From assembly GCA_025363155.1 (NCBI GenBank), contig JANYEL010000079.1, forward strand, positions 1 through 43,605: a stretch of 43,605 bases of DNA, read 5' to 3'. How positions within the stretch are numbered: the first letter of the stretch is position 1; each line of letters starts with the position of its first letter. The position numbers were made by a program, and so were the translations under genes. This DNA comes from Moraxellaceae bacterium (lineage in GTDB: Bacteria > Pseudomonadota > Gammaproteobacteria > Pseudomonadales > Moraxellaceae). This document shows positions 32,927-41,481 of this stretch, piece after piece. The notes beneath the pieces are model-generated. The model did no database searches. It was not told where the DNA came from and saw only the letters and a list, made by a program, of their open reading frames with translations.

Positions 32927-33823
32927 TCAATACATCCAATACTGAGTGGTCTTGCTTTGGCATTGCACATACAACTGCCCAGCTCGTTTACTAGGGAATG
33001 GATAGCTATTTGCATCGCCAACTTTGTGCAGTGTCATAATTGTTGTATCACCCTTGAGCCGAACTTTTTTAATAGCGGATTTGATTGCAATGGCATTACC
33101 ATCGACAAACAACGCTAAAAATCCGCCATCTGCTTCAGAAAGACTCAATGATTGGATTGGAATATCACCAAAGGTATATCCGCTAGGCGCAACAATTTCC
33201 TGATTCCAAATAGCATTTTGTGGCAACTGAGTTACCTTTCCCAATAAATCCCCAATTCCGTTATCACCCAAATTCAAATTTTGGCAATTCAATTGTGCTG
33301 CAAGTTGTTTATTCTTATTCGCTGTGATGGTCATTTTTTGGCTAGAAATTTTCTGGTCTTTTAATTGATAACGACCATCAAACGGTACATCTCCAAATGC
33401 ACCTGCACATGATTTAACGTGCACTTGCAATGCTGCGGGTGTCGCAGCCAATGTCATGCTGCAAACGCCTTCTGTATATTGCCATTGACCATCTTTAAAA
33501 ACCAATTGCCCACTTCCTGAGCCAGAACGGAGATTTCCCGATTGACCTTTTTCTATGACTTCGAGTTCAAACCTACCATCAGGGTGAATTGTCAGTGAGC
33601 GTTCAAAGTTCTGATCATTAGCATCATAGGATCCAGATGTAGGGTAAGTGACATTGCTTCCCGCTACATTTTTAGGTGAATCAGAATTACTCAGTAGTGC
33701 TTTTTTCACGCTTTCCTTGAGCATTAGACCAAGATTAAATGTTTCAGCATGCGTAGCAAAAGAGGAAAATACTAATGTGAGTGGAAGCACTTTAAAGATG
33801 TTTTTTATAGTTTGTATTTTCAT
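32927..33823 (-). CDS. Secreted protein of unknown function
   Basis: I do not recognise a family. The 298-residue protein has a signal peptide (FKVLPLTLVFSSFATHAE). The mature part is rich in Gly, Ser and beta-prone segments. One region reads as a modest repeat of 'dgryel...G...kdgqw' type (HPDGRFELEVIEKG, VFKDGQWQYTEG, FDGRYQLKDQK). Four cysteines (EGVCSM, KSCAG, LNCQN, VQCQS) could form two disulfides in the periplasm. It is a single gene, convergent with the kinase gene; between them (32901-32920) a short GGGAG/CTCCC hairpin may end one or both transcripts. Confidence 0.75.
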   Translation of the reverse strand: MKIQTIKNIFKVLPLTLVFSSFATHAETFNLGLMLKESVKKALLSNSDSPKNVAGSNVTYPTSGSYDANDQNFERSLTIHPDGRFELEVIEKGQSGNLRSGSGSGQLVFKDGQWQYTEGVCSMTLAATPAALQVHVKSCAGAFGDVPFDGRYQLKDQKISSQKMTITANKNKQLAAQLNCQNLNLGDNGIGDLLGKVTQLPQNAIWNQEIVAPSGYTFGDIPIQSLSLSEADGGFLALFVDGNAIAIKSAIKKVRLKGDTTIMTLHKVGDANSYPFPSKRAGQLYVQCQSKTTQYWMY

Positions 33824-34054
33824 AGGAGTCCAAGTTGTATAACGAAATTGTGTTAGCTTAAATCTACTTTTTTCTCATTTTTTATCAAAAGGATAACTAT
33901 CCGTATAAGGCACTTGCACGATACAACATCAGGTCTAGTTTCGGCAAACGGTTACAGTGTTGTTAACAAATATTATTTTGATAGTGCTTGGGCTTCGGTG
34001 ATACGCGAAGTTACGAGTGTTAAATCACTCAGTCTTAATTCAATACATATTCAC

Positions 34055-34537
34055 TTAACCACGTCGAGCTGCATCAATTTTCGCGATGTCTATTTTGGTC
34101 ATGTCCATCATGGCCTCAAAAGCGCGTTTTGCTTCTGCACGATCAGGGCTAGTGTATGCTTCAATTAAAGTTGCTGGTGTAATCTGCCAAGAAATTCCCC
34201 ATTTATCTTGACACCAACCGCAGGCATTTTCTGTGCCGCCGTTGCTGATAATTGCATTCCAATAGCGATCCGTTTCTTCTTGATCACTTGTTGAAACCTG
34301 AAACGAAAATGCAACGCTATGTTTGATCGTCGGACCGCCATTTAGCCCAAGGCAGGGAATACCCATCACAGTAAACTGAACCGTGATGACTTCTCCTTCT
34401 TTACCAGAAGGGTAATCCGAAGGTGCAAGATGTACCGCATCAACGGATGAATTTGGAAAAGTTTTCGCGTAAAAATTTGCGGCTTCTTCGGCATCACCGT
34501 CGTACCAAAGGCAAATTGCATTTTTTGGAATGTTCAT
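34055..34537 (-). CDS. PhnB-like VOC-superfamily protein
   Basis: This 160-residue protein has the form of the '3-demethylubiquinone-9 3-methyltransferase' (PhnB-like) group of the vicinal oxygen chelate fold. It begins with CLWYDGDAEEAANFYAKTFPNS, followed by VQFTVMGIPCLGLNGGP, DRYWNAIISNGG and CGWCQDKWGISWQITP. The group name is historical; most members have no proven reaction. An AAGGAG-type site lies before the ATG. It is transcribed away from the toxin-antitoxin pair and shares the 34538-34635 promoter region with it. The 231-bp gap behind it (33824-34054) shows nothing recognisable. Confidence 0.88.
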   Translation of the reverse strand: MNIPKNAICLWYDGDAEEAANFYAKTFPNSSVDAVHLAPSDYPSGKEGEVITVQFTVMGIPCLGLNGGPTIKHSVAFSFQVSTSDQEETDRYWNAIISNGGTENACGWCQDKWGISWQITPATLIEAYTSPDRAEAKRAFEAMMDMTKIDIAKIDAARRG

Positions 34538-34598
34538 TTTGTTATCTCCTTATGCATGTGGTCGAACAGTGGTAATGGTTTTACTCTTGGAGTCATGA

Positions 34599-34623
34599 TA
34601 TATTGTACTGAAACTCCGTACAA
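34599..34623 (+). promoter_or_regulatory. Promoter and operator of the toxin-antitoxin operon
   Basis: A -10-like TATATT (34599-34604) overlaps an inverted repeat, TTGTAC (34603-34608) and GTACAA (34618-34623) with a 9-bp spacer. It lies directly upstream of the antitoxin start. This is the expected place for repression by the Phd/YefM-type antitoxin, alone or with the toxin. Confidence 0.65.
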
Positions 34624-34635
34624 CTGGTGAGAACT

Positions 34636-34908
34636 ATGGATACTGTTAGCGTAAACCAATTTAGAGATAACTTAAAAACATTTGTAGAGCAAGTTGTTAG
34701 CAACCATGAACCCATCAAAGTGACTCGCCGTGCAGGTGAGGCATTTATCGTTGTGAGTGCTGATGATTGGGAACGTGAGCAGGAAACGCTTCATGTATTA
34801 CAAAGTAAAAGCTTAATGACGCAAATTGCTGATTCGTTTGCGACTCACACACAACAAAAAGGTTATACCCCAACTGACGAGGAATTGAATGAGATCACTC
34901 GTATTTGA
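34636..34908 (+). CDS. yefM: Antitoxin of the Phd/YefM family
   Basis: The 90-residue protein begins MDTVSVNQFRDNLKTFVEQV, the N-terminal DNA-binding fold of Phd/YefM antitoxins. It continues EPIKVTRRAGEAFIVVSADDWE; the C-terminal part, Thr/Gln-rich and acidic, should wrap the toxin. The ATG at 34636 has GGTGAGA upstream and is preferred to the GTG at 34627. It overlaps the toxin gene by 20 bp. The antitoxin should repress its own promoter through the inverted repeat at 34603-34623. Confidence 0.92.
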   Translation: MDTVSVNQFRDNLKTFVEQVVSNHEPIKVTRRAGEAFIVVSADDWEREQETLHVLQSKSLMTQIADSFATHTQQKGYTPTDEELNEITRI

Positions 34909-35158
34909 GGGTAATACATGGTTGGTTTATGAAGAGTTGCGCGAAAAAGACAAGATACTTCATAAAGCATTATGTAAATTACTTAAGGAGATGCTTCGTA
35001 GCGACCCAGCTACAGGGCTAGGAAAACCAGAGCAACTTAGGCACAATTTAGCAGGTCTTTGGTCAAAGCGCATTTCGCAAAAAGACCGCCTAATCTATAA
35101 ATTTGATGAAAAATACATTTATATTTTCGCGATAGGCGGACACTACGATCAGCATTGA
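34889..35158 (+). CDS. yoeB: Toxin of the Txe/YoeB family, ribosome-dependent mRNA interferase
   Basis: YoeB toxins bind the ribosome and cut mRNA in the A site. The 89-residue protein has the family core GLGKPEQLRHNLAGLWSKRI and ends KDRLIYKFDEKYIYIFAIGGHYDQH. By alignment to E. coli YoeB the catalytic residues are Glu48, Arg67, His85 and Tyr86, all present at a constant offset of two, so the toxin looks active. The gene begins inside the antitoxin gene and is followed by a strong terminator. Confidence 0.92.
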   Translation: MRSLVFEGNTWLVYEELREKDKILHKALCKLLKEMLRSDPATGLGKPEQLRHNLAGLWSKRISQKDRLIYKFDEKYIYIFAIGGHYDQH

Positions 35159-35167
35159 GTTGAAGTA

Positions 35168-35205
35168 ACCGAATAATGGGCTTCATTCCATCATTCGGTT
35201 TTTGC
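35168..35205 (+). terminator. Terminator of the toxin-antitoxin operon
   Basis: ACCGAATAATGG (35168-35179) pairs with CCATCATTCGGT (35188-35199) with one mismatch, and a T tract follows. Confidence 0.9.
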
Positions 35206-35268
35206 TAAGACTGTAATTTTTTATTTTTGTGATTTATAGAAAGCGGCAAATTAGATGTATTTGATTAA

Positions 35269-35829
35269 CTAAGTATTTTTTCTAAAATACTTTTTCCACA
35301 TTTCAAAGGCTTCACTTTCTAAGCGCGGACTAATCACTTCAAGAAAAGTCATTCTTTTCTTAGTTAACACCAAGAAGCAAAGTATGAAAAGAACAAAGAT
35401 TATAGACTGATTTTGCCAAGCATTAAGTTCCCACTGTCCACTCCACGTTAACTCAAATGTTTTGTTCGAAGGGTATAAGTAGAAGATTGGCCACTGATAA
35501 CCGTCAGGCCCTTTTGAGCCAAGTATGTCACAGAGGAAGTGGATATGAATCACAAAAAGGCTCATGCAAAATACTGCGGCTCTTTGAGATTTAGCGAATG
35601 CCGTTGCAAGAAGGGAAATTACGAAGCTCGCAAAAATGTTGTGGCAAAGATAATGGTGATACTCAAAGTAGAAATTTGTTTTGTTTGAACTTAATTGGTC
35701 TATGAATATTCCAATACCATCTATATCAGGCGAAATCCCTGCGAGTGCTACCAACCTTCTTTCTCTGCATTGCTTAAAGATTGGTACTGAGCAAAGCCAA
35801 CTCATTAACAGATGTGCGCCAGGTGCCAT
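35269..35829 (-). CDS. Membrane-bound metal-dependent hydrolase-like protein (YdjM/DUF457-like)
   Basis: The 186-residue protein opens with MAPGAHLLMSW and has LAGISPDIDGIGIFID near residue 35, HHYLCHNIFAS near 60 and HIHFLCDILGSKGPDGYQWP near 95. The placement of His and Asp residues in these segments matches the YdjM/YbcI family of inner-membrane, possibly zinc-dependent hydrolases. At least three hydrophobic segments are present, the last near 145-160. The substrate is unknown. It stands alone, with no clear operon partner. Confidence 0.8.
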   Translation of the reverse strand: MAPGAHLLMSWLCSVPIFKQCRERRLVALAGISPDIDGIGIFIDQLSSNKTNFYFEYHHYLCHNIFASFVISLLATAFAKSQRAAVFCMSLFVIHIHFLCDILGSKGPDGYQWPIFYLYPSNKTFELTWSGQWELNAWQNQSIIFVLFILCFLVLTKKRMTFLEVISPRLESEAFEMWKKYFRKNT

Positions 35830-35973
35830 GGAAATACCTAACTACTTTTAAGTGTCGCTACTGACACATAAGATGTCAGACCAATAGTGAATTAAAATGA
35901 CGCATCTTTGATATTTATAAAATGATGATGTAGATGATTTTCAACCACCATACATCATCATTAAAAACAGCAA

Positions 35974-37296
35974 TCACTCATCCGTCATGCTGCATTCATA
36001 ATTAGACGGTTCAAACTGACAACGAATTTTCTTCAGAAAACCCATCATACGTTTGTCGTAGTAACCTTCTTTTACCATCGCAATACGTGACTCACGCATA
36101 AGCTTGGTATAGCCGGGTTTATCAGAAGCAGGCACATCCATCCAGTATTTTTCATCAATCGACTTTTCGGTTTCATCAATAAACGGATATACCTTCGGAG
36201 TCTGCATCGCAGAAAATTCACGAACCAGCTGACCGACACCTTCTGGGAACTTACCGCGATGCATCATCATGACACCCGTGACTTGCAACACTGGAAAACG
36301 AATAATTGCGCCTTTGACTTTGCCATCAGGTGCAGTCATTCCTTTGTACAATTCAAGCGGTTTAAAAATCAATGCAGGACCAGCCATGATATCGACCTGA
36401 CCATTATTGAACTTACCTGAAAGCGTTGTGAAATCGACAGAAATAGGTTGTGCACCAATTTGTTGCACCATTCTGGCTTGAGATTTATCAAAATCGAGCA
36501 CGGCGATTTTCTTACCTGCAGCTTTGGCTAAGCTATTAATCTTACGATCATTGACCATGATATAAGCCGCGCCGACAGGAATAATCGAAACGATTTCATA
36601 GTCTTTATTAACCATGTAATTTGCAGCGGCTGGCTTAGAAAGTAACTGAATAGCCTCTGTTAAATGTTTATACGATGGAATTGCACCAATCGCATCAAGA
36701 CTACCGATAAAAAAATTGTACTCTTTAGCGCGCAAATTACTCATCGCAACGCCATCGCATTGACCAGCTTTAAAGTCTTCTGAGGCAATTTTTTCATTAG
36801 TATAGACACGGAATTTTACATCGGTGCTGGCTTTACGTTTGGCAACAGAGGACGCCATATCAATGTGCATGTCCATCGGAGATGTCATCGAAATCTTCAA
36901 ATCCACGCCCATGCTTTTTGCGATTTGGGTGAATTTTGGTAGGTCTTTGACTGTGTTCATAGCAAAGTCAAAACCTCTGCCTTTTGCACCTTCAGGCGAA
37001 TAAACGCAAAGCGTGACTTTCGATGGAATTTTATCCCATGTTTTTGGGTTATCAATCAGTCCTTTCGCGCGTTTAAACATATCGCCATAAGATTTCATTT
37101 GCTCAGGTGTAGGCGGAGCATCATCAACCAGTTTTTTGCCATCTGGTGATGAAGCGTTAATAATTTTTTGGGTCTGGATAATCGCATCAGCTAACTTTTT
37201 CTGATCGAATTCAGGCTCGGCTGCATACACTGCTATTGGATGAGCAAGTAACATTGACATACAGAGCAGAGAAGCGCGTAACTGGTTATTTTTCAT
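35974..37296 (-). CDS. Putative periplasmic solute-binding protein, downstream copy of a tandem pair
   Basis: The 440-residue protein has a signal peptide (LLCMSMLLAHPIAVYAAEP). Its body recalls the Acinetobacter 'putative solute-binding protein' family (DUF6091-like): VTLCVYSPEGAKGRGFDFAM, TSPMDMHIDMASSVAKRKAS, EDFKAGQCDGVAMSNLRAKE, then VLDFDKSQARMVQQIGAQP and DIMAGPALIFKP. The pattern resembles the ligand-binding proteins of TRAP or ABC systems, but no permease lies nearby. It is very similar to the gene at 37366 from about residue 60 to the end. It differs at the N-terminus, which is about 25 residues longer, and lies 69 bp downstream of its copy. The substrate is unknown. Confidence 0.85.
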   Translation of the reverse strand: MKNNQLRASLLCMSMLLAHPIAVYAAEPEFDQKKLADAIIQTQKIINASSPDGKKLVDDAPPTPEQMKSYGDMFKRAKGLIDNPKTWDKIPSKVTLCVYSPEGAKGRGFDFAMNTVKDLPKFTQIAKSMGVDLKISMTSPMDMHIDMASSVAKRKASTDVKFRVYTNEKIASEDFKAGQCDGVAMSNLRAKEYNFFIGSLDAIGAIPSYKHLTEAIQLLSKPAAANYMVNKDYEIVSIIPVGAAYIMVNDRKINSLAKAAGKKIAVLDFDKSQARMVQQIGAQPISVDFTTLSGKFNNGQVDIMAGPALIFKPLELYKGMTAPDGKVKGAIIRFPVLQVTGVMMMHRGKFPEGVGQLVREFSAMQTPKVYPFIDETEKSIDEKYWMDVPASDKPGYTKLMRESRIAMVKEGYYDKRMMGFLKKIRCQFEPSNYECSMTDE

Positions 37297-37365
37297 TTAT
37301 ATTCTCGTCCTAAGTGGTGCGGCACAATGCTCAATTGTGCCGCATTAAATCATTGAATGAAAAAA

Positions 37366-38613
37366 TCATTCTTCCGTCATGCTGCATTCGTAATTACTCG
37401 GATCGAACTGACAACGAATTTTCTTAAGGAAGGTCATCATTCGTTTGTCGTAGAAACCTTCTTTCGCCATTGCAATACGCGACTCGCGCATCAATTTGAC
37501 ATAACCTGGTTTGTCTGCGGCAGGAACATCCATCCAATATTTCGCATCAATCGATTGTTCGGTTTCATCAATAAATTGATATGCCATGCCAGTTTGCATT
37601 GCCGAGAATTCGCGAACTAATTGACCAACACCCTCTGGGAACTTGCCGCGATGCATCATCATCACACCAGTAATTTGCACCACTGGGAAACGAATAATTG
37701 CGCCTTTAACAGAGCCATCTGGCGCCGTCATGCCTTTATACAATTCAAATGGTTTAAAGATCAGCGCAGGGCCAGCCATAATATCAACTTGGCTGTTATT
37801 GAATTTTCCAGAAATCGTGGTCAAATCCACTGATACGGGTTGTGCACCGATTTGCTGTACCATTTTTGCTTGGGATTTATCGTAGTCCAACACAGCAACT
37901 TTTTTGCCCGCTGCTTTGGCTAATGAATTGATCTTACGGTCATTGACCATAATATAAGCGGCACCCATCGGAATGATTGCCACAATCTCATAGTCTTTAT
38001 TGACCATGTAATTGCCTGCAGCAGGCTTAGACAATAACTGAATCGCTTCAGTTAAATGCTTATATGACGGAACTGCACCAATCGCATCAAGACTACCAAT
38101 AAAGCTGTTGTATTCTTTAGCGCGTAAATTACTCATCGCCACGCCATCACATTGGCCTGCTTTAAAGTCTTCCGAGGCGATTTTTTCATTGGTATAAATG
38201 CGGAATTTGACGTCAGTGCTGGCTTTACGCTTAGCAACGGATGAAGCGAGGTCAACATGCATGTCCATCGGCGAGGTCATGGTCACTTTCAAGTCGACGC
38301 CCATGTTTTTGGCAATTCGGGTATATTTTGGCAGTTCTTTTAAATAACTCATGGCGAAGTCAAAGCCTTTGCCATGCGCGCCTTCAGGAGAAAAAACACA
38401 AAGTGCAATTTTTGGTGGAATCTTATCCCATGTTTTTGGGTTATCCATTAGCTTTTTGGCATGTGCAAAAATTTCAGAATATTTTTCTAATTCATTGACA
38501 TCAGGACCCGCGGCACCTAAAGGTTTGGAACCATCTGGCGTAGCCGCAAAACTAGGCATGGAGAGCAGCATAGTTGCGCTCAATAAAGTCGAAAGAATGC
38601 GGTTTTTATTCAT
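37366..38613 (-). CDS. Putative periplasmic solute-binding protein, upstream copy of a tandem pair
   Basis: The ATG at 38613 has AAGGA about eight bases upstream and is preferred over the TTG at 38616, giving 415 residues. A signal peptide (LLSATMLLSMPSFAATP) is followed by the same body as the neighbouring copy: IALCVFSPEGAHGKGFDFAM, TSPMDMHVDLASSVAKRKAS, EDFKAGQCDGVAMSNLRAKE, DIMAGPALIFKP, and RCQFDPSNYECSM at the end. The pair is a recent tandem duplication by the high similarity in protein and DNA. Paired cysteines near the C-terminus suggest a disulfide. Both genes are in one transcription unit, with this copy first. Confidence 0.85.
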   Translation of the reverse strand: MNKNRILSTLLSATMLLSMPSFAATPDGSKPLGAAGPDVNELEKYSEIFAHAKKLMDNPKTWDKIPPKIALCVFSPEGAHGKGFDFAMSYLKELPKYTRIAKNMGVDLKVTMTSPMDMHVDLASSVAKRKASTDVKFRIYTNEKIASEDFKAGQCDGVAMSNLRAKEYNSFIGSLDAIGAVPSYKHLTEAIQLLSKPAAGNYMVNKDYEIVAIIPMGAAYIMVNDRKINSLAKAAGKKVAVLDYDKSQAKMVQQIGAQPVSVDLTTISGKFNNSQVDIMAGPALIFKPFELYKGMTAPDGSVKGAIIRFPVVQITGVMMMHRGKFPEGVGQLVREFSAMQTGMAYQFIDETEQSIDAKYWMDVPAADKPGYVKLMRESRIAMAKEGFYDKRMMTFLKKIRCQFDPSNYECSMTEE

Positions 38614-38763
38614 CAATATTTCCTTATTTTAAAACGAAATCAAAAATCCATTTGGTGATTAACACATCACTTTGAGCGCTATTCTAATGAGTCTAGACTC
38701 AGTATTCAAAAGATCATATGACCCAAAATTTGTATCTGCGACGCATTATGGTCAAGTTTGAAT

Positions 38764-38792
38764 ATAAAAAAACCGCTTTTCAGCGGCTTTTC
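38764..38792 (-). terminator. Terminator of the cysI-DUF934 operon
   Basis: On the minus strand AGCCGCTGAAAAGCGGT (38788-38772) folds into a six-pair stem with one G-T pair, followed by a T7 tract. It lies about 30 bp after the DUF934 stop. Confidence 0.85.
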
Positions 38793-38817
38793 AATCACAA
38801 ATACTCAATGCAAAGCC

Positions 38818-39303
38818 TCAGCCACCCGCTTGATAATGCGTTTTTGGCTCAGCAGTCGATGCTTGATAGCCAGCGGTAAAATCTTGCAATCCACCTTTAG
38901 CTTCATCCAAATCTTTGCCTTGTTTCAAAATAAAGCTATTGAAACCAACACGCTTTAAATAAAACAACACATCTTTGAACACGTCGCCAGTTGCGCGTAG
39001 TTCACCTTTAAAACCTAAGCGACGGATCAATGTCGCAAATGAATAACCACGACCATCAGCAAAAGCAGGGAAGCGGATTTCAATCAGATCCAGTTGATCT
39101 AAAGGCAATTTAACGCTTTCAGGTGAATCCACTTCGGTCAAAAGTAAGCCTTTTTTACCCGAAATTTCACTCAAACGGTCAACTTGTGCCAAAGTCACAA
39201 CCACGTCACCCGCAGGCAACACGCCATCTTCACCAATACGTTGGAACGTATCTAGGAATGTGTCGCCAGTTGTTGTTAATACAGTGTTGGTATTATTTGG
39301 CAT
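38818..39303 (-). CDS. DUF934-family protein associated with sulfite reduction
   Basis: DUF934 (COG3749) proteins are found almost always beside sulfite reductase hemoprotein genes and are thought to help that reaction; the biochemical role is not settled. The 161-residue protein contains LPLDQLDLIEIRFPAFADGR, YSFATLIRRLGFKGELRATG and VFKDVLFYLKRVGFNSFILK. All are typical of the family. The ATG at 39303 lies about nine bases after AAGGAA; the GTG at 39309 abuts that site. It overlaps the end of cysI by 11 bp, so coupling is likely. Confidence 0.92.
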   Translation of the reverse strand: MPNNTNTVLTTTGDTFLDTFQRIGEDGVLPAGDVVVTLAQVDRLSEISGKKGLLLTEVDSPESVKLPLDQLDLIEIRFPAFADGRGYSFATLIRRLGFKGELRATGDVFKDVLFYLKRVGFNSFILKQGKDLDEAKGGLQDFTAGYQASTAEPKTHYQAGG

Positions 39304-41125
39304 ACACACGTTCCTTAAATGGTACTAAACCAATACGACGATAGGTTTCAATAAACAATTCGGTTTCCGATGCGCGAAGATCTAAGTAAGTGTTCAACAC
39401 TTCTTCAATCACATCCGCCATTTCGTCCGCGCCAAAAGAAGGCCCGAGGATATCGCCAATGCTTGAATCATGGCCTGAATTGCCACCAAGTGACACTTGA
39501 TAGAACTCATCACCTTTTTTATCCACGCCCAAGATACCAATATGACCGACGTGATGATGACCACAGGCATTCATACAGCCAGAAATATTCAGATCCAACA
39601 GACCAATATCATAAACCGTATCAAGGTCTTGATAGCGGCGTGAAATGGCTTCGGCAATCGGGATCGATTTTGCATTGGCCAGCGAGCAGTAATCACCACC
39701 TGGGCAGCAAACGATATCGGTCAGAAAACCAATATGCGCACGCGCGAGGTTGTGCTTGGTCAATATTTCAAACAATTCAAATAACTTGGATTGTTCAACA
39801 TCGGCCAAAACCACGTTTTGTAAATGCGTGGTCCGCAGTTCGCCAAAGCTATATTGATCGGCCAAGTCTGCAATCAGATCAAGTTCTTCAGTCGTCACAT
39901 CACCTGGCGCAATTCCAGCACGTTTCAGTGAAATCGTGACGATACGATAGCCCGTCGTTTTGTTGGGATGCGTATTGATGCGATACCAATTTGCAAAGGT
40001 AGCGTTTGCTTTCAACTGTTCAGTGAAGTCTAAGTCAGGCAATGATTTATAGGCTGGAAGAGTGAAGTTCTTTTCCATTTTCCCATATAAATCAGCAGGA
40101 ACTTTGAGTTCAGCTTTGATTTGGTTAAATTCAGCTTCAGTCTTAGTTGCAAATACAGCAGGGGTAAGCGCTTTAACCAGAATCTTAATACGCGCTTTGT
40201 ATTTGTTATCACGGCGACCGTGTAAGTTATAAACGCGCAGAATTGCTTCTAAATAACCGATTAAATCTTCGCGTGCTGCAAATTCACGAATGATCGAACC
40301 GATCACAGGTGTACGACCTAAACCGCCGCCAGCCATGATTTTGTAGCCCCATTCTGAAGGCTCTGCATCAAGCGCAGCTTCGACAATATCCACATTCAAA
40401 AATGAGTTGATTGCAGCATCATAAGTTTCTTGAGCAGTTTCTTTTGCTTCGTCATCAAGTGACGTATCCGCTTGAGACGCCGCAAACACAGCTTTCGCCG
40501 CTTCTACACGTGCTTTGTAGTCAATGATTTCTTGGCGAACGAAGCTTTTCTTAACTAAGTAAACACCAACATCATGGAATGCTGTCGCTGCACGATCAAC
40601 TTCATCAAGCGCACTGACTGCAATCTTGAATTTACGTGGTAAGAACGCGAATTCAGGATGGAACGTTGACCACTGACGAATAATTTCGCAGGTTGGGCGT
40701 GGATCAGTTACTTCCCCGCGAATACGACCGGCAAATTGATCAGTTGTGGTGTTACGAATACAGTTACCGCTGGTTTGAATCGCGTGCATTTGTACGGTTG
40801 CAAGTTCAGCCAAAATATCAGGCACTTGCTCAAGCGCAGGCCAATTTAATTGAATGTTTTGGCGTGTCGAAACGTGCGCATAGCCGCGATCATACTTGCT
40901 ACTAATATCTGCAATTTTACGAAATTGCTTGGTATTCATCAGACCGTAAGGCACTGCAATACGAAGCATTGGCGCGTAACGTTGCACATATAAGCCATTT
41001 TGTAGGCGTAATGGACGGAATTCGTCTTCGCTTAAAGTGCCGTTGAGGAAACGTTCAGTTTGGTCGCGGAATTGGGCGACGCGTTCGTCGACCATCGCTT
41101 GGTCAAATTCGGTGTAGACGTACAT
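39293..41125 (-). CDS. cysI: Sulfite (nitrite) reductase hemoprotein with an internal helical insertion
   Basis: This ferredoxin-type siroheme enzyme reduces sulfite to sulfide in cysteine synthesis. The repeated ferredoxin-like and NIR_SIR domains are clear: RLQNGLYVQRYAPMLRIAVP, HVSTRQNIQLNWPALE, SGNCIRNTTTDQFAG, RKFKIAVSALDEVDRAA. The siroheme-[4Fe-4S] cysteines are in CCPGGDYCSLANAKS and SGCMNACGHHHVGHIG. At 610 residues it is about 60 longer than the Acinetobacter enzymes I remember. The extra part, about residues 192-257, is Ala/Glu-rich and probably helical, between GVYLV and EWGYKIMAGGGLGRTP. With DUF934 overlapping its end, sulfite is the likely substrate, although this fold also reduces nitrite in other lineages. 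Confidence 0.93.
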   Translation of the reverse strand: MYVYTEFDQAMVDERVAQFRDQTERFLNGTLSEDEFRPLRLQNGLYVQRYAPMLRIAVPYGLMNTKQFRKIADISSKYDRGYAHVSTRQNIQLNWPALEQVPDILAELATVQMHAIQTSGNCIRNTTTDQFAGRIRGEVTDPRPTCEIIRQWSTFHPEFAFLPRKFKIAVSALDEVDRAATAFHDVGVYLVKKSFVRQEIIDYKARVEAAKAVFAASQADTSLDDEAKETAQETYDAAINSFLNVDIVEAALDAEPSEWGYKIMAGGGLGRTPVIGSIIREFAAREDLIGYLEAILRVYNLHGRRDNKYKARIKILVKALTPAVFATKTEAEFNQIKAELKVPADLYGKMEKNFTLPAYKSLPDLDFTEQLKANATFANWYRINTHPNKTTGYRIVTISLKRAGIAPGDVTTEELDLIADLADQYSFGELRTTHLQNVVLADVEQSKLFELFEILTKHNLARAHIGFLTDIVCCPGGDYCSLANAKSIPIAEAISRRYQDLDTVYDIGLLDLNISGCMNACGHHHVGHIGILGVDKKGDEFYQVSLGGNSGHDSSIGDILGPSFGADEMADVIEEVLNTYLDLRASETELFIETYRRIGLVPFKERVYAK

Positions 41126-41481
41126 GGCTGTCTTGGTTTGGCTCGTAAGTCAAAATTGATGCGCAAATGTAACATTTTCAGGTTTATCTATAAAACGTTT
41201 TTTGTCGATAATCGATATAGTTATATCTTATTAGCTCATGATTCGTTATGAGCGCTCGAAAACTGTTCGTTTTCTAGACGATATGAAAGTGAATCATTAT
41301 AACATCCGTGAATTCAGAGAACATTTGAATCATGATGAATGGCTGATGTGATGCAAAAATTAATCATGATCTACATTTCCTCAAACACCACAAATCGCAT
41401 ATCAATTCGCTCGATTTTGGATGTAGACTGATGTTCATAACTTAAAAAAACTGCCCATGTAAAAGGCGAAGGAGTGCTGAA
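41126..41481. promoter_or_regulatory. Divergent intergenic region with an inverted repeat, cysI to reductase gene
   Basis: About 355 bp without a gene, holding the promoters of both flanking genes. The inverted repeat GCTCAT (41234-41239) and ATGAGC (41248-41253), spaced by 8 bp, is the clearest site and could be an operator. A near-palindrome TCGATAATCGATA (about 41204-41216) lies just before it, on the cysI side. I could not assign a regulator. Confidence 0.5.
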
